A DNA stretch of 64,000 nt from Elymus sibiricus. Lineage: Eukaryota; Streptophyta; Magnoliopsida; Poales; Poaceae. Shown piece after piece: positions 45,501 through 55,905 of the stretch (positions within the stretch are counted from its first letter, which is position 1; every line of letters begins with the position of its first letter). A model generated the notes under the pieces. The model did no database searches. It saw only the letters and a list, made by a program, of their open reading frames with translations, and was not told the origin of the DNA. A program made the translations under genes and the position numbers. The stretch is from NCBI GenBank assembly GCA_039707655.1, contig CM077668.1, positions 403,912,130-403,976,129 on the forward strand, written 5' to 3'.

Positions 45501-48500
45501 GTTCCTAAAGTAAATGAATACATCTCCAAATCTTATGTTGCATGAAAAATATAATACATGAACCTCTTAACATTGAAGGTGGCATTCACACTAGGTTGTC
45601 TTCCGCAGATTTCAATGTTTCTTTCACAGATTTCAATGTCTAGATATAGCAGAGATATCTAGCAAAGAAGTGTGAGGCTATGCACCCCTATTTTCTGGAC
45701 AACTTGGTACCATGTGGGTTCGTAAATTGTTTAAACACATTTTAGAATATATATACTCATCAATTTAATTACTACCTCTGTTCATTTTTACTTAACATTT
45801 AGGACACTCACACAGTCTCCGACAATTATGTTCGGCCATTACGTTTCATTGCTACTCCCTCCGTTCCAAAATAAGTGTCGTGCTTGTAGTTCAAATTTGA
45901 AGTAAAACCACGACACTTATTTTAGAACGGAGGGAGTATTTTTTAGTGAGAGTTCATAAAAGTTGATTACTTTGAAAGTATTTTTCATGATAAATCCATG
46001 GGTCATTTTCATGTGCCAAATCATAGTAATTATTTTTTACTTATCATTTAGGTCATTGACATGGTCTCCGACAAACATGCTTGGCCATTACTTTTCATAC
46101 ATGCTTGTTAGTAAAAGTTCATAAAAATTTGATGACACGAAAGTTTTTGTCATGCCAAATCCACGGGTCATTTGATGTGCTAGATCCTAATAGTTCTTTT
46201 TTGCTTATCATTTAGTATATTGACACGGTCTCCGTCAAACATGTTTGGCCATTACTTTTCATAACTATTTGAGTATTTGTTACTCCCTCCGATCTAAGAC
46301 AAGTAATATGGATCGGAGGGAGTAGTAAAATTCATGAAAGTTTTGTTTTGTTACACGAACGTTTTTTTCCTGACAAATTCACGGTCATTTTAATGTGTGA
46401 AATCCTAATAAAGGTGGAATAACTGTGTAGTAACTTTCATCCATACCATCACTTATGTTGCAACTTTCATCTACAAAACCAGGTTGTGACAATGACAGGT
46501 GGGGTCTGGTCCTACATGTCATTGACATAGATGAAAAGTGTTTTTTTTTAAAGTTCATCGCACGCATTCTAGCACGTCATTTGTTTGAGAATGGAGGTAG
46601 TATTCCAACACAACTAGCTAAGTGTACATATGCTTTGGAAACTTTGATCCCTAAGGTAACTGTCTCCAGCATATGCTCATTATAAAATGATACTCCCTCC
46701 ATCCTATAATATAAGATGTTATTACAACCAATGTACTCATATATTGGGTACATTGGTTGTAACATCTTATATTATGGGACGGAGGGAGTATTAACAAGCT
46801 TTCACTAAAAAAAGGAACTGTCACAAGAGCAGCAGCAGCAATGCCCAATAACCTGTTGGATGTTATGTATTATGCAAATAACCTATGGAATTTCCACATT
46901 GTTATAAATTAATAACCTGCTTTGTATTTCTCATTCAGGAAATTGTGAAATAGTAAAAGCTTTACTCTCAAAAGGGGCCAATGTTGACTCATTGTGTGAT
47001 ACTGGGACACCACTGCATATGGCTGCTTTCTATAAGCAGGATGGTGCTATGAAGATTTTGTTGGACCACCATGCAGATGTACGTCACTTGTTTGTGTACC
47101 CTTTCTTCTTAGGTTAACAGGATCCACATTAGTAAATACATGATTGTTTTGTCTGGTACTACTTTCTCTTTGTCAACTGCTCATACTAACAAAGATATCT
47201 TTATTTCAATGATAAAAGGATCAAACATGTTTGCCAAATTTCATCATGTAAGGGTACTGATTTTCTTAATATTTCTTCTCAGTGTAACAAGGTATTCAAC
47301 ACTGTCTATTCACCTCTTATTGCGGCTCTCAATGTTGTTGGCTCTCTCAATGTTAGCTTGCTGAAATGTGTGAAGCTTCTGATTAAGGTATGGTGCATTC
47401 ATCTCATTTCATTGACATCTATTTTACTCTTGATAAGTATCTCAAGAAAAAGGAAGGAGTACAAATGATGGCATGCTTATTTATAAGGGTCTTTGCAACC
47501 TTTTCCGTGTTAGGCTGGCTCTGACGTGAAGGGTGTTGGCACTGTGACCCCCTTAATAATTGCTGCCAACAATGGCTTAACTGACTGCTACAAGTGCTTA
47601 CTGGAGGCTGGTGCAGATCCTGATGTTCGTGATGATGTAAGTTTTAACTTTCACTCCAGCAACATGGAGTGGCTTTTCACGCATGGTAATTATGTTAAGA
47701 AACTAATGCAAAACCGTGCTGTATTGTTAAGGCTAAGAAAAACGTAGTCATCTATTATTTTCACCCTCAAAGCCTATCTATGAAGTCCATTAATGATTCC
47801 GGTTGGTCCTTGGTGACCATGAAGGCATGAATCTACACCATTATTCTTAGATGCACAATCGATCCATATGCCATCATACCTGGTGTACCGATTGGAAGTG
47901 CACACCTTGGTTATATTTTATATTTCTGTCATTTACGAACGTTGTGAATCTGTACAAGATGATGTAGCTGGAGTGAACAATAATTTGGTGGAATGATAAG
48001 TGAGTTTTTGTTCAGTGCTTTGAGGCATTATCTTCTGAAGTTCTAGTCAGATGTGTAATTACTGCTTTAAGATGTTGCTGTACTCCCTCCGGTCCGGTGT
48101 ATAGGGCTCGCTATGAAGCGCAGCGCGACCAAGGTGAATTTCTACTGGCTACGATCCATCTCCTCTTCTCGTACGTCTCCACCTATCAGCGATTATTTAG
48201 GAACTGTTAATTAATTCCCGCTTTTAAGGGTGGCAACCAAAGCGACGTTGAGGCCCACCAAAAGGAGCTGCGTGCACCCGTTCACATTTGCATGCAACCA
48301 AAAAGAAGGAGCTGCGAGCACGCTGGTGCGGCCAGGAGTAAATTCTCCCGGGTAGAGAGAGAGCCAGCTATTGCAATTAATTAGCCTAATTAATTCTAGC
48401 GGGCCTTATTCCTGTGGTGTTTCGGAACAAATAGAAATTGCTAGTGAGCCCTGTACACCGGACCGGAGGGAGTATTAAAACTGAGGGGTTTCTTTTTTCT

Positions 48501-50539
48501 TCTTTATTTGAACCGTAGTGTTGAATATCTAAATATATTATCATATACCTTGTATTCATACTTCATTCCCTGGCTGTGCTTCTGTTATTTTGTATTACCA
48601 TTCTGCAAATGCTTCAGTGAAACTTATCTTTTTTTATTCTTAACAGTTTGGCCACCTTCCAATAGAAATTGCTGCATATAACAATAGACGGAAAGATGTT
48701 GAGATCCTACTTCCAGTAACTTCACGTACTCCATATGTGCAAGACTGGAGCGTTGATGGGATAATTCGTTGGGTGAAATCAATGCCATCGGTGGAGGTAT
48801 AACTATAACCTGAGGCATCACTGTCAATATAAGTTGCTTTCTATAGGTTCTTCAGCATGTCCTTTAACTTAAAAACGGGTACTCAATCCTTATTCCTTCT
48901 GTGAGGATGTGATGTGAAGTTTACTGTGGTATGTGAAATAAGTAGTTTATTGTGCAGTCATATAAATGAGTGAACTGGGTCAATAAAATGTTCAGATCAT
49001 AAATATTTTGTCTTTTAAAAATCTTCTCATGCCCTTCTGATGTAGCTCATGTAAGTATGAAAGTCTTATCTCCTTACCACACGTCCTCATTACTTGTGCC
49101 AAATGATTTGTTTGCTGTTTCAGAATGACCCCATGAACAAAATGAATCCAGCTGATCTCAAGTTAGAAGGAAGCAAGGCATATAAGAGAAAAGATTATGC
49201 TACTGCAGTCAAACTTTACTCTATGGTAAATTATTGCACCATATCTTAGCTTACACTTAATTTGCTGTTGTGTGATAACTATAGTACTTTAAACTGAGAG
49301 GTTGTGTGCTTTGTATTATTTGGAATCTCTAATAAGAATTTGGTAACATTAAAGAGTATGGGCCTCCTTTATTAGTTCTTTTGCTGTTTTAATTTTTTTT
49401 CTATAAGGATTGCATTTAGGTTTAGAAAGTCTATTGATGCAAATCCCCTCCATGGATGCTACAGAAAGCAATTTCTGCTGTGACTAAGTACCAACGCTAC
49501 TAAGTTTTTCTGCATTAGTAACAGAAAACCCAGTATGATATCACACTGTAGATCCACTAGAAAATTTCAATTGTAACTCTGGCATCAAGCCATCAAATAG
49601 TATGTGTTAGAAAATTGCAATTTCAATTGTAACTCTGACATAAAGCCGTCAAATAGTATATCTGTTACAGAAATTTATCAATAGTTCATCTTATTATATT
49701 GGATTGGATAGAGAGGAGTAAAGCTTTGGTTTCGATGGATGGGTCTTAATTTCAGCATCCTAGCATGTATCTATTATTTGTTTCTCAGGTAATCGCTATC
49801 CAGTTTCCACTAGCCTTAGCAATTTTCTTGTGTACGTACCTTACAACAGTGCAGTAGTATAAGTGGGTTGTAGCAATAAGCCAGTGTGCTAACTTTTTGT
49901 TTGTTTGTTAATGTAGGCAGCAGACCGCTGCCCTGATGATGCAACACTGTACTCAAACAGGAGCCTTTGCTGGCTTAAGATGGGTGAAGGAGACCAAGCT
50001 TTGATGGATGCTGGAATTTGCAAGATTAGGCGCCCAGGTTGGGCAAAGGCCTGTTACCTAGAAGGATCTGCTCAAATGTTACTGAGGGTACCATTTTCTG
50101 CTACTCATGAGTGCATTTGCTTGCTGTGTTAAATGCTTTTTTGGTGATGCAGCAACCTTTATGTGTGCAGGACTATGAGAAGGCGTGTGATGCATTTCTT
50201 GATGGGCTCAAACTGGATCCAGCAAATGTTGAGATCGGGAACTCATTACGGTAGTGAACTTATCCTGGCGGTGTTGATAATCCTATTTGTACATCTCATG
50301 CATCTATTTCTTTCATGTTGAAACACATATGGTGACTTTGTCCAATACATTAGAACCATCTAACATAACTCTTTTTATGCGGTAAACATTTGTGTCCTTT
50401 AGATAATTGTGTCCTGTTTGAATCATCTAGAACATCATCAACGCATCTGCATTTCAAACGCTTTAGTAATTGATATAATTTGTTATGCAGGGAGGCTGTA
50501 AATTGCTTGAAGACATCTCATGCCCCCCGAAAGTTGTAA
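42504..50539 (+). CDS. Ankyrin-repeat + TPR protein, gene B (12 exons, 438 aa)
   Basis: Exons: 42504-42525, 42629-42694, 42797-42973, 44536-44667, 46939-47078, 47283-47387, 47514-47636, 48647-48796, 49124-49225, 49917-50087, 50171-50250, 50491-50539. Total 1317 nt, frame kept, all borders GT/AG. It is the paralogue of gene A: same domain order (ankyrin repeats to about residue 300, three TPR units about 312-424) and the same intron positions from exon 3 on. It has one extra intron that splits off the first seven codons, and exon 6 is six codons longer. Clamp positions read K318, S322, N353, K383 and L387, so the final arginine is lost, unlike gene A. Introns carry many MITEs but splice sites are untouched. 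Probably functional; location and partners unknown. Confidence 0.9.
42534..42564 (+). repeat. C22-A9 homopolymer tract in gene B intron 1
   Basis: Twenty-two C followed by nine A lie eight bases after the GTAAG donor of a 103-bp intron. Length variation is likely here, both in the genome and from sequencing error. Confidence 0.85.
43090..43246. mobile_element. Stowaway-like MITE in gene B intron 3
   Basis: 157 bp, TA flanks, inverted ends of about 40 bp starting CTCCCTCCATTCCACAATG. Confidence 0.9.
44772..44949. mobile_element. Stowaway-like MITE in gene B intron 4
   Basis: 178 bp, TA flanks, arms CTCCCTCCGTTCCTAAATA and inverse; the right tip has one change (GGAAG for GGGAG). Confidence 0.9.
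45855..45936. mobile_element. Stowaway-like MITE in repeat copy 1, gene B intron 4
   Basis: 82 bp, TA flanks, arms CTCCCTCCGTTCCAAAATAA and inverse. Confidence 0.9.
46283..46322. mobile_element. 40-bp MITE relic in repeat copy 3, gene B intron 4
   Basis: Only the two arms CTCCCTCCGATC and GATCGGAGGGAG remain around 16 bp, with TA flanks. The neighbouring repeat copy 2 shows what the empty site looked like (TTGTTAGTAAAAG). Confidence 0.75.
46693..46788. mobile_element. Stowaway-like MITE near end of gene B intron 4
   Basis: 96 bp, TA flanks, nearly perfect palindrome with arms CTCCCTCCATCCTATAATA and inverse. Confidence 0.9.
48083..48472. mobile_element. 390-bp Stowaway-like MITE in gene B intron 7
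   Basis: TA flanks; terminal repeats of about 31 bp (CTCCCTCCGGTCCGGTGTA and inverse). The middle is unique, GC-mixed and without an ORF. It is longer than the others and could be a different MITE family. Confidence 0.85.
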
Positions 50540-51301
50540 GAATTGTCATCTACTACTCGGGAAAAACTTGCTTATCACAGGAGCAGCACGACTGATGCCA
50601 GTTCCCTTGGTGCGTGTGCAACGGAGTGTTGAGTTTAAAACTTGACTTGCTCTTGTAAACTTGGTTCTTTAATTTTGCTCGATTAGGCCACGAGGAATTA
50701 CCATGTTTCTTGTTTGTGCCTACTACGTTTTGCCTAGAAATGCTCTACGTACGATCTTACTTGGTGCCATTTTGAGTGGTAATCAATCATTAGCGAGCGA
50801 GATTGGATGCTCTAGTGATCATGCATCTTTGTTCCTAGCTAGTAGTTAATCTTGTATTGCTGGCTACTTGGATGCATGCCCAGTGGCGTGGTTTAGCCGC
50901 TTCATGGATGTGCATGCAGTGTGGTTGCGCTTTAGGAACACTTACCCGGTGGATTATGCATGGATGCGAGGCTGCTTTTGCGAGCTTGGACTATTGCTGA
51001 TGCTTTTTCTACTTTTGAGTAGCAGAGCTCTTGTCAGTTGTCGTGTTAGTGTAGCTAGCTGCCTCCTTGAGATGATATCATCATCAGGGGTCTCTAGCGG
51101 ATACAATAACTAAATGTATTATTAGACTCGTTTCAACAACTTTTGGAGACATGACACATCAGATGAAAGTGGTTTGCTTCATGCTTTGCTTGACCAAATT
51201 AATATTCTGGCTGTACAAACAGCACAGTAAACACGCGAAATTTGCAATTGTACTGTACAGACAAATCACTGCGGGCACAAATAAGAAAGCCTAACAGATA
51301 G
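50540..51301 (+). other. 3' flank of gene B
   Basis: Probable 3' untranslated region and intergenic DNA. A small ORF at 50868-51113 has no recognisable features and is not called. Confidence 0.4.
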
Positions 51302-51925
51302 ATGAAGGCTGCATCGGAAGCATCAGATGTAGCGGCACACATCAGTAAGGCATTATCTTGCAGAGGGAGATGCTCCTGTGATATGCACATTGGTGCAGCA
51401 GCAGCAAATTGCCCACCTGAATTTTCATTTAGCCGAACACCGGCAAACCAACAGGGGTGCAGGGTTTTCACCCACCCAGAGGAGAAGATTAGTATTTTAG
51501 TGATGTTAAGATTCCGTGCAGTAGCGGAGGTAAGCAACTCCAGTTGCTCTGGAGCTTCATGGAAGAATGTTGGGTCAGCTATCCATGCTGTAGCAGAAGC
51601 TTGTGTTGCAGCTCTTGTGCATGCATCTGATTGGGGCATGACCAATGTTGAAGTTGAATCAGACTGTCAGGAGCTGATCAAGGCTGTCCGGGGAACCGAA
51701 GCTGACCTGGCCAGGGAGGGAGTACTTTTCAAAGAAATAAGATACTTTGCAAACTTGAATTTTAGTCATATTTCTTTTGGTTTTGCCCCCAGGGCATGTA
51801 ATAAATTAGCGCACGCTTTAGCGGCATTTGGTGCTAGTAGTCAGGTCGCTAGACAAGTTTGGGTTGAGGACTTGCCGAACGATGTAAACGTCAGAAGGGC
51901 CAGCATCTTGGCTGAGCCAGCTTGA
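51302..51925 (+). pseudogene. RNase H-like (RVT_3-type) ORF, LINE-derived
   Basis: The 207-residue ORF has in its second half a plant RNase H-like domain: AEACVAALVHASDWG, then VEVESDCQELIKAV, then APRACNKLAHALA, the usual order of the LINE-derived RNase H domain found in many plant genomes. The first catalytic aspartate strand (usually DGS-like) is missing, replaced by unrelated sequence with CSCDMH, so the protein is probably inactive. RNase H would cut RNA in RNA-DNA hybrids. No reverse transcriptase lies nearby; likely a fragment. Confidence 0.65.
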
Positions 51926-52454
51926 TTTATGGAATCGGTGTGTTCCATTTCAAAAAGAAAAGAAAAGAAGGCTTCGGGTTCAGACGCCGCAGCCGACGGG
52001 AACAAACCCTATACGAGAGGTGGAGAGCTGTGAAGTACCACGTTTCAGCTGCCACACGACTCCCTTCACATCGCTGCTGTCGGCCGTCGTCGACATGGCC
52101 AACACCGAGCGAGCAATAGCGGCGAGCAGTGAACGGGCGAGGTGCGCAGCATAGGAGAGCAGGGCCGGGAGAATCCTGGGAACACTTCTGCTTTGGTACA
52201 CCCTCCCTAAACACATCGAGGGCTCATATTAACCGATACCCCTTCGTTATGAGGGGTATGATCGTCTTAATTAAAAATGCCGCCCACCCGCCCATGCCCC
52301 CGCCTTCGTACGAATACGCCGAGCCGTTGGGGGCGCCGAGCCGCGTGACGATCTCGGCTGGGTGGGCCCCGTCACTAAAAAAAGACGCCGCGCGCCCGCC
52401 CGGTCATACGCACGTGAATTAGGAAAAAAAAACGCGCGTCGATCACGTCGCGTG
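51926..52454. other. Intergenic DNA, GC rising
   Basis: No supported gene. Overlapping ORFs here have no conserved motif. It leads into the repeat array at 52455. Confidence 0.35.
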
Positions 52455-52735
52455 CGTGCGGGTCAAACGCCTCGCCCGAGAGGGCCTGTTGCCTGTCGAC
52501 TGCCGCCCGCCGCCATTACCTCCGGCGCGGATATCCCCGCGTCAAACGCGCCGCCCGAGGGGTCTGTCACTTGCCGCCCGCCGCCATTACCTCCGGCGCG
52601 GATATCCCCGCGTCAAACGCGCCGCCCGAGGGGTCTGTCACCTGCCGCCCGCTGACATTACCTCCGACGCGGATATCCCCGCGTCAAACGCGCCGCCTGA
52701 GGGGTCTGTGGCCTTCCGCCCGCTGTCGCGTCGCT
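52455..52735 (+). repeat. 71-bp tandem repeat array ahead of a TATA box
   Basis: The unit contains GCGTCAAACGCGCCGCCCGA, GGGGTCTGTCAC, TGCCGCCCGC and CATTACCTCCG. It occurs just over three times, with the first and last copies diverged. 71 bp is not a multiple of three, so the ORFs across it are not conserved in one frame. Confidence 0.85.
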
Positions 52736-52785
52736 GCCATTAACACGCCACCGGCCTCCACCGCCCCGTCCACCTACCTCCCGCG

Positions 52786-52793
52786 CTATAAAG
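52786..52793 (+). promoter_or_regulatory. TATA box of the gene-like unit at 52885
   Basis: CTATAAAG lies 98 bp before the ATG at 52885 and just after the tandem repeats, with a C-rich start region downstream. Confidence 0.55.
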
Positions 52794-52884
52794 AACGGCC
52801 CGTCGCCTGCACCCTCACCTCGCCCGCACTCTCCTCCCGTCGCCCTCGCCCTCACCTCCCCACCCTTGCCCCGCCACGCTCGCC

Positions 52885-53600
52885 ATGTCCGGCGCCGATA
52901 GTTCTCGCGGAGGCGGCGCGGCCCCCGCCGGCTCGTGGCCGTCGAGCCTCGGCGTCCCCGAGGTGATGGAACTGCGGCGGTACAACCTCCTCGTGCCGCC
53001 GTCTTCGCGTCTGCCGGGCAGTTGGCACATCAGCGCCGTCGGATACGCGGTGCCGGGCCCCGCCGCACCCCGGAGCGTGGTGAGGAGCTGCCCCGGCGGC
53101 CGATGGAACCGACGCGGTCGCCGAAGATTTTGGGAGGGCCGCACCTGGGACGACGTCCTCCGCGAATGCCGCGCCGGACGGCTCGTGCTACCTCCCCCGC
53201 CCGCGGCCGGCGACCCTCCCCCACCGCCCCCACCGGCGGCCGTCGCCCCTCCCCCACCCACGGCCGTCGCCCCTCCCCCACCGCCGGAAGTGGAGATCCC
53301 GCTGGAACAGCGCGCTCTGCGGTAGGAAGGGGACCCCGACGACACTCCGGGCTTCCTCACCGCCTTCCTCCTGTCGACGACGGAGCCGGGCCTCGTGCTG
53401 CCGCCAGAGATGAGAGACCCGGAGGACCCGGAGGACACGCCGGGTTGATGGAGACGCTCCGCAGTTCTGCGGCGGCCGCGGAGGAGGACGACGACGACCT
53501 CGCGTGGATGGACGACCTAAGCAGCGACAACGGCGACGACGGCGGCGAAAACGGCTGCGGGCAGGTCATCGATCTCGCGGCGACGGACGACGACGCTTAG
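52885..53600 (+). pseudogene. Broken Triticeae repeat-associated gene, acidic C-terminus
   Basis: From ATG at 52885 the frame runs 146 codons (GVPEVMELRRYNLLVPPSS, a WDDVLRE segment, then a proline-alanine linker of repeated PPPP blocks) to a TAG at 53323-53325. The same frame stays open past the TAG for 40 codons (EGDPDDTPGFLTAF) to TGA near 53446. A shift of frame there recovers an acidic end, DDDDLAWMDDLSSDNGDD to VIDLAATDDDA, with a stop at 53600. One nonsense change and one frameshift thus break a protein of about 240 residues. Similar N-termini are common in wheat repeats; function unknown. Confidence 0.65.
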
Positions 53601-53860
53601 ATTAGGGTTTTTTTATTTTTAAAATTTCGTTTAAAAAATATTTAAGATATATCTACGTTTGAATGAAATTTCGCAGTTTGAGTAATTTGAGTTGTTTAAA
53701 TATTTTTGGATTTGTTCGAATATTCGCGTCATCCTCGCCGCGTCGTCATGCTGAGTCGCTGCCATGCGGGGCCAGGTGTCGGCGCGTATAATTTTTTTTT
53801 AACTTCGCGCATAGAAGGTTTATTAGGCCTTGTGCCCCGTCTGAATCGAACACACGCCCG

Positions 53861-53923
53861 TAGCCCAGTGGCTAGCGCCACGCCGTTTGACCGAGCGTTC
53901 GATCCCGTCTGGGCGCGTTGGAA
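53861..53923 (+). other. tRNA-like relic (A box and B box)
   Basis: TAGCCCAGTGG fits a pol III A box and GCGTTCGATCC fits a B box 34 bp later, about ten bases too close for a working tRNA. Acceptor stem pairing is not convincing. It may be a tRNA pseudogene or SINE head. Confidence 0.35.
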
Positions 53924-54479
53924 TAAAACACCCACTGTTTTGCCTCTTTTGTTTCCCGACATATGGGCCCCCCTGGCCGTAGTTTTTTTGAGAATCCGTG
54001 TCCGCAGCTGTTATCACACAAAGCGCAAACTTGGGCCTGGGCCGCCGCACTGCTCTGTGGATTTAGCAATTTGCAGTGCAACCACTAAAAAAAAACATTT
54101 TTTTAGTTAGTAAAAAATGTTTTCCAGTGCATGTATATTTACAAAAATGCCACAATTTTAAAAATAGTAATAACTAATACCCGTGCATCGTAATAAAACA
54201 TGTCATATATGAAAGTTGGGTAGAATTTCATGTAGATTCATAATATGCAACATTCAGTCATAATAAAAAAAATTGCTGTTTGCATATATTTCCATTAGTC
54301 AGTTGGTAAATTCATATAAAATACATGCAATGTGAGAAATGAACGAGAATTTGCATCCATGCTTCGTATGATGGCACCACATTTTGCCAACATGTGGGTA
54401 TGCCATTCACGGTAGCCCACAAAAAAATTGAACGAATTCGAAGTGTGAAAATTGAACGAATCCAAAATTAACAAGATTT
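53924..54479. other. Intergenic AT-rich DNA
   Basis: No gene or clear repeat seen, apart from A and T runs. Confidence 0.4.
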
Positions 54480-55905
54480 TGCAAGTGAGTTGCGGCAGAT
54501 CCGGCAAGTATTTTAGGGGTTTATCGCCGAGACAACCCTAGAAAATGCATACAGTGTCCAAATTCACTAAAAATTGGCGTGGATGCTTATCATGTTGGTA
54601 CAATGCCGTAGATAAATTTTGGGTCCGTTTGAAGGATGTCGAAAAAAAACGTCCTTCGAGACGGACCCTTTGCTCCTACCCGAACGGCCTCCGCTGGAAG
54701 AGGTCAAATTTTGGTCATCTTCAGATCAGCACCAAACTTTGCCAGCAAGTGGGCATGCCCACCCCAGGGCTCCACGCAAAGTTTAAACGAATTCCGACAA
54801 TGAACGCATGTTGCGGCAGGTCTGGCAAGAAGGGCCCTTCGCTCCTACCCGAACGGCCTCGCAGAACAAGGTCAATTTTTGGTCATCTTCAGAATGACCC
54901 CAAATTTTGCAAGTGAGTTGGCTTGCCCAATGTAGGCCCCCACGCAAGATTGGAACGAATTCGGACACCAAACGAACGTTGCGTCACGACCGGGCGGTGT
55001 TTTAGGGTTTTTTCACCGAGAAAATTATAGAAAAGGCATAGAGTGGCAAAAAGCTACGAAAGTTGGCATGCATGCTTGTCATGTTGGTACAAGCCTATGA
55101 AAACAATTTGGGTCCATTTGAAGGATGTCGAAAAAAAACGTTCTTCGAGAACGGCCCTTCGCTCTACCTGAACGGCCTCCGCAGAACAAGGTTAATTTTT
55201 GGTCATCTTCAGAATGACCCCAAATTTTGCAAGTGAGTTGTCTTGCCCAATGTAGGCCCCCACGCAAGATTAGAACGAATTCGGACACCAAACGAACGTT
55301 GCGTCACGACCGGGCGGTGTTTTAGGGTTTTTTCACCGAGAAAATTATAGAAAAGGCATAGAGTGGCAAAAAGGTACGAAACTTGGCATGCATGCTTGTC
55401 ATGTTGGTACAAGCCTATGAAAAAAATTTGGGTCCATTTGAAGGATGTCGAAAAAAACGTCCTTCGAGAAGGGCCCTTCGCTCCTACCCGAACGGCCTCC
55501 GCAGAAGAAGGTAAAATTTTGTTCATCTTTAGAATGACCCCAAATTTTGCAAGTGAGTTGGCTTGCCCAATGTAGGGCCCCACACAAGATTGCAATGAAT
55601 TCGGACACCAAACGAACGTTGCGTCACGACCGGGCGGTGTTTTAGGGTTTTTTCACCGAGAAAATTATAGAAAAGGCATAGAGTGGCAAAAAGCTACGAA
55701 ACTTGGCATGCATGCTTGTCATGATGGTACAAGCGTATGAAAAAAAATTGTGTCCATTTGAATGATGTAAAAAAAACGCCTTTCGAGAACGAACGCACGT
55801 TGCGGCAGATCCAGCAAGTATTTTAGGGTTTTATCGCCGGGACATCCCTAGAAAATGCATACAGTGTCCAAATTGGGTCCGATTGAAGGATGTCGACAAA
55901 AATGA
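54480..55905 (+). repeat. Satellite-like tandem array, 320-bp period, block 1
   Basis: The landmark GCGTCACGACCGGGCGGTG falls at 54981, 55301 and 55621, exactly 320 bp apart. A diverged form, GCGGCAGATCC, falls at 54492, 54813 (321 bp apart) and 55802, where monomers are cut short. Each monomer also has CTACCCGAACGGCCTCCG, ACCCCAAATTTTGCAAGTGAG, GGCATGCATGCTTGTC and a TTTTAGGGTTTT motif resembling the plant telomere repeat. Recurrent minus-strand ORFs of about 70 codons are an outcome of repetition. Confidence 0.85.

Larger units (their letters stand above)
45780..46425 (+). repeat. Three diverged tandem copies of a repeat of about 165-250 bp in gene B intron 4
   Basis: Copies start near 45780, 46030 and 46197. 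Each has TTTACTTA/CTTATCATTTAG, then a GGTCTCCGACAAACATG-like core, GGCCATTAC(T/G)TTTCAT, AAAGTTCATAAAA-like text, and a final CAAATC(C/A)-GGTCATTT segment. Copies 1 and 3 each contain a MITE, copy 2 none. Confidence 0.75.

Noticed and set aside
55079..55611. Related 70-codon minus-strand ORFs repeated in tandem
   Set aside because: They follow the 320-bp period and have no start context or homology; by-product of the satellite.
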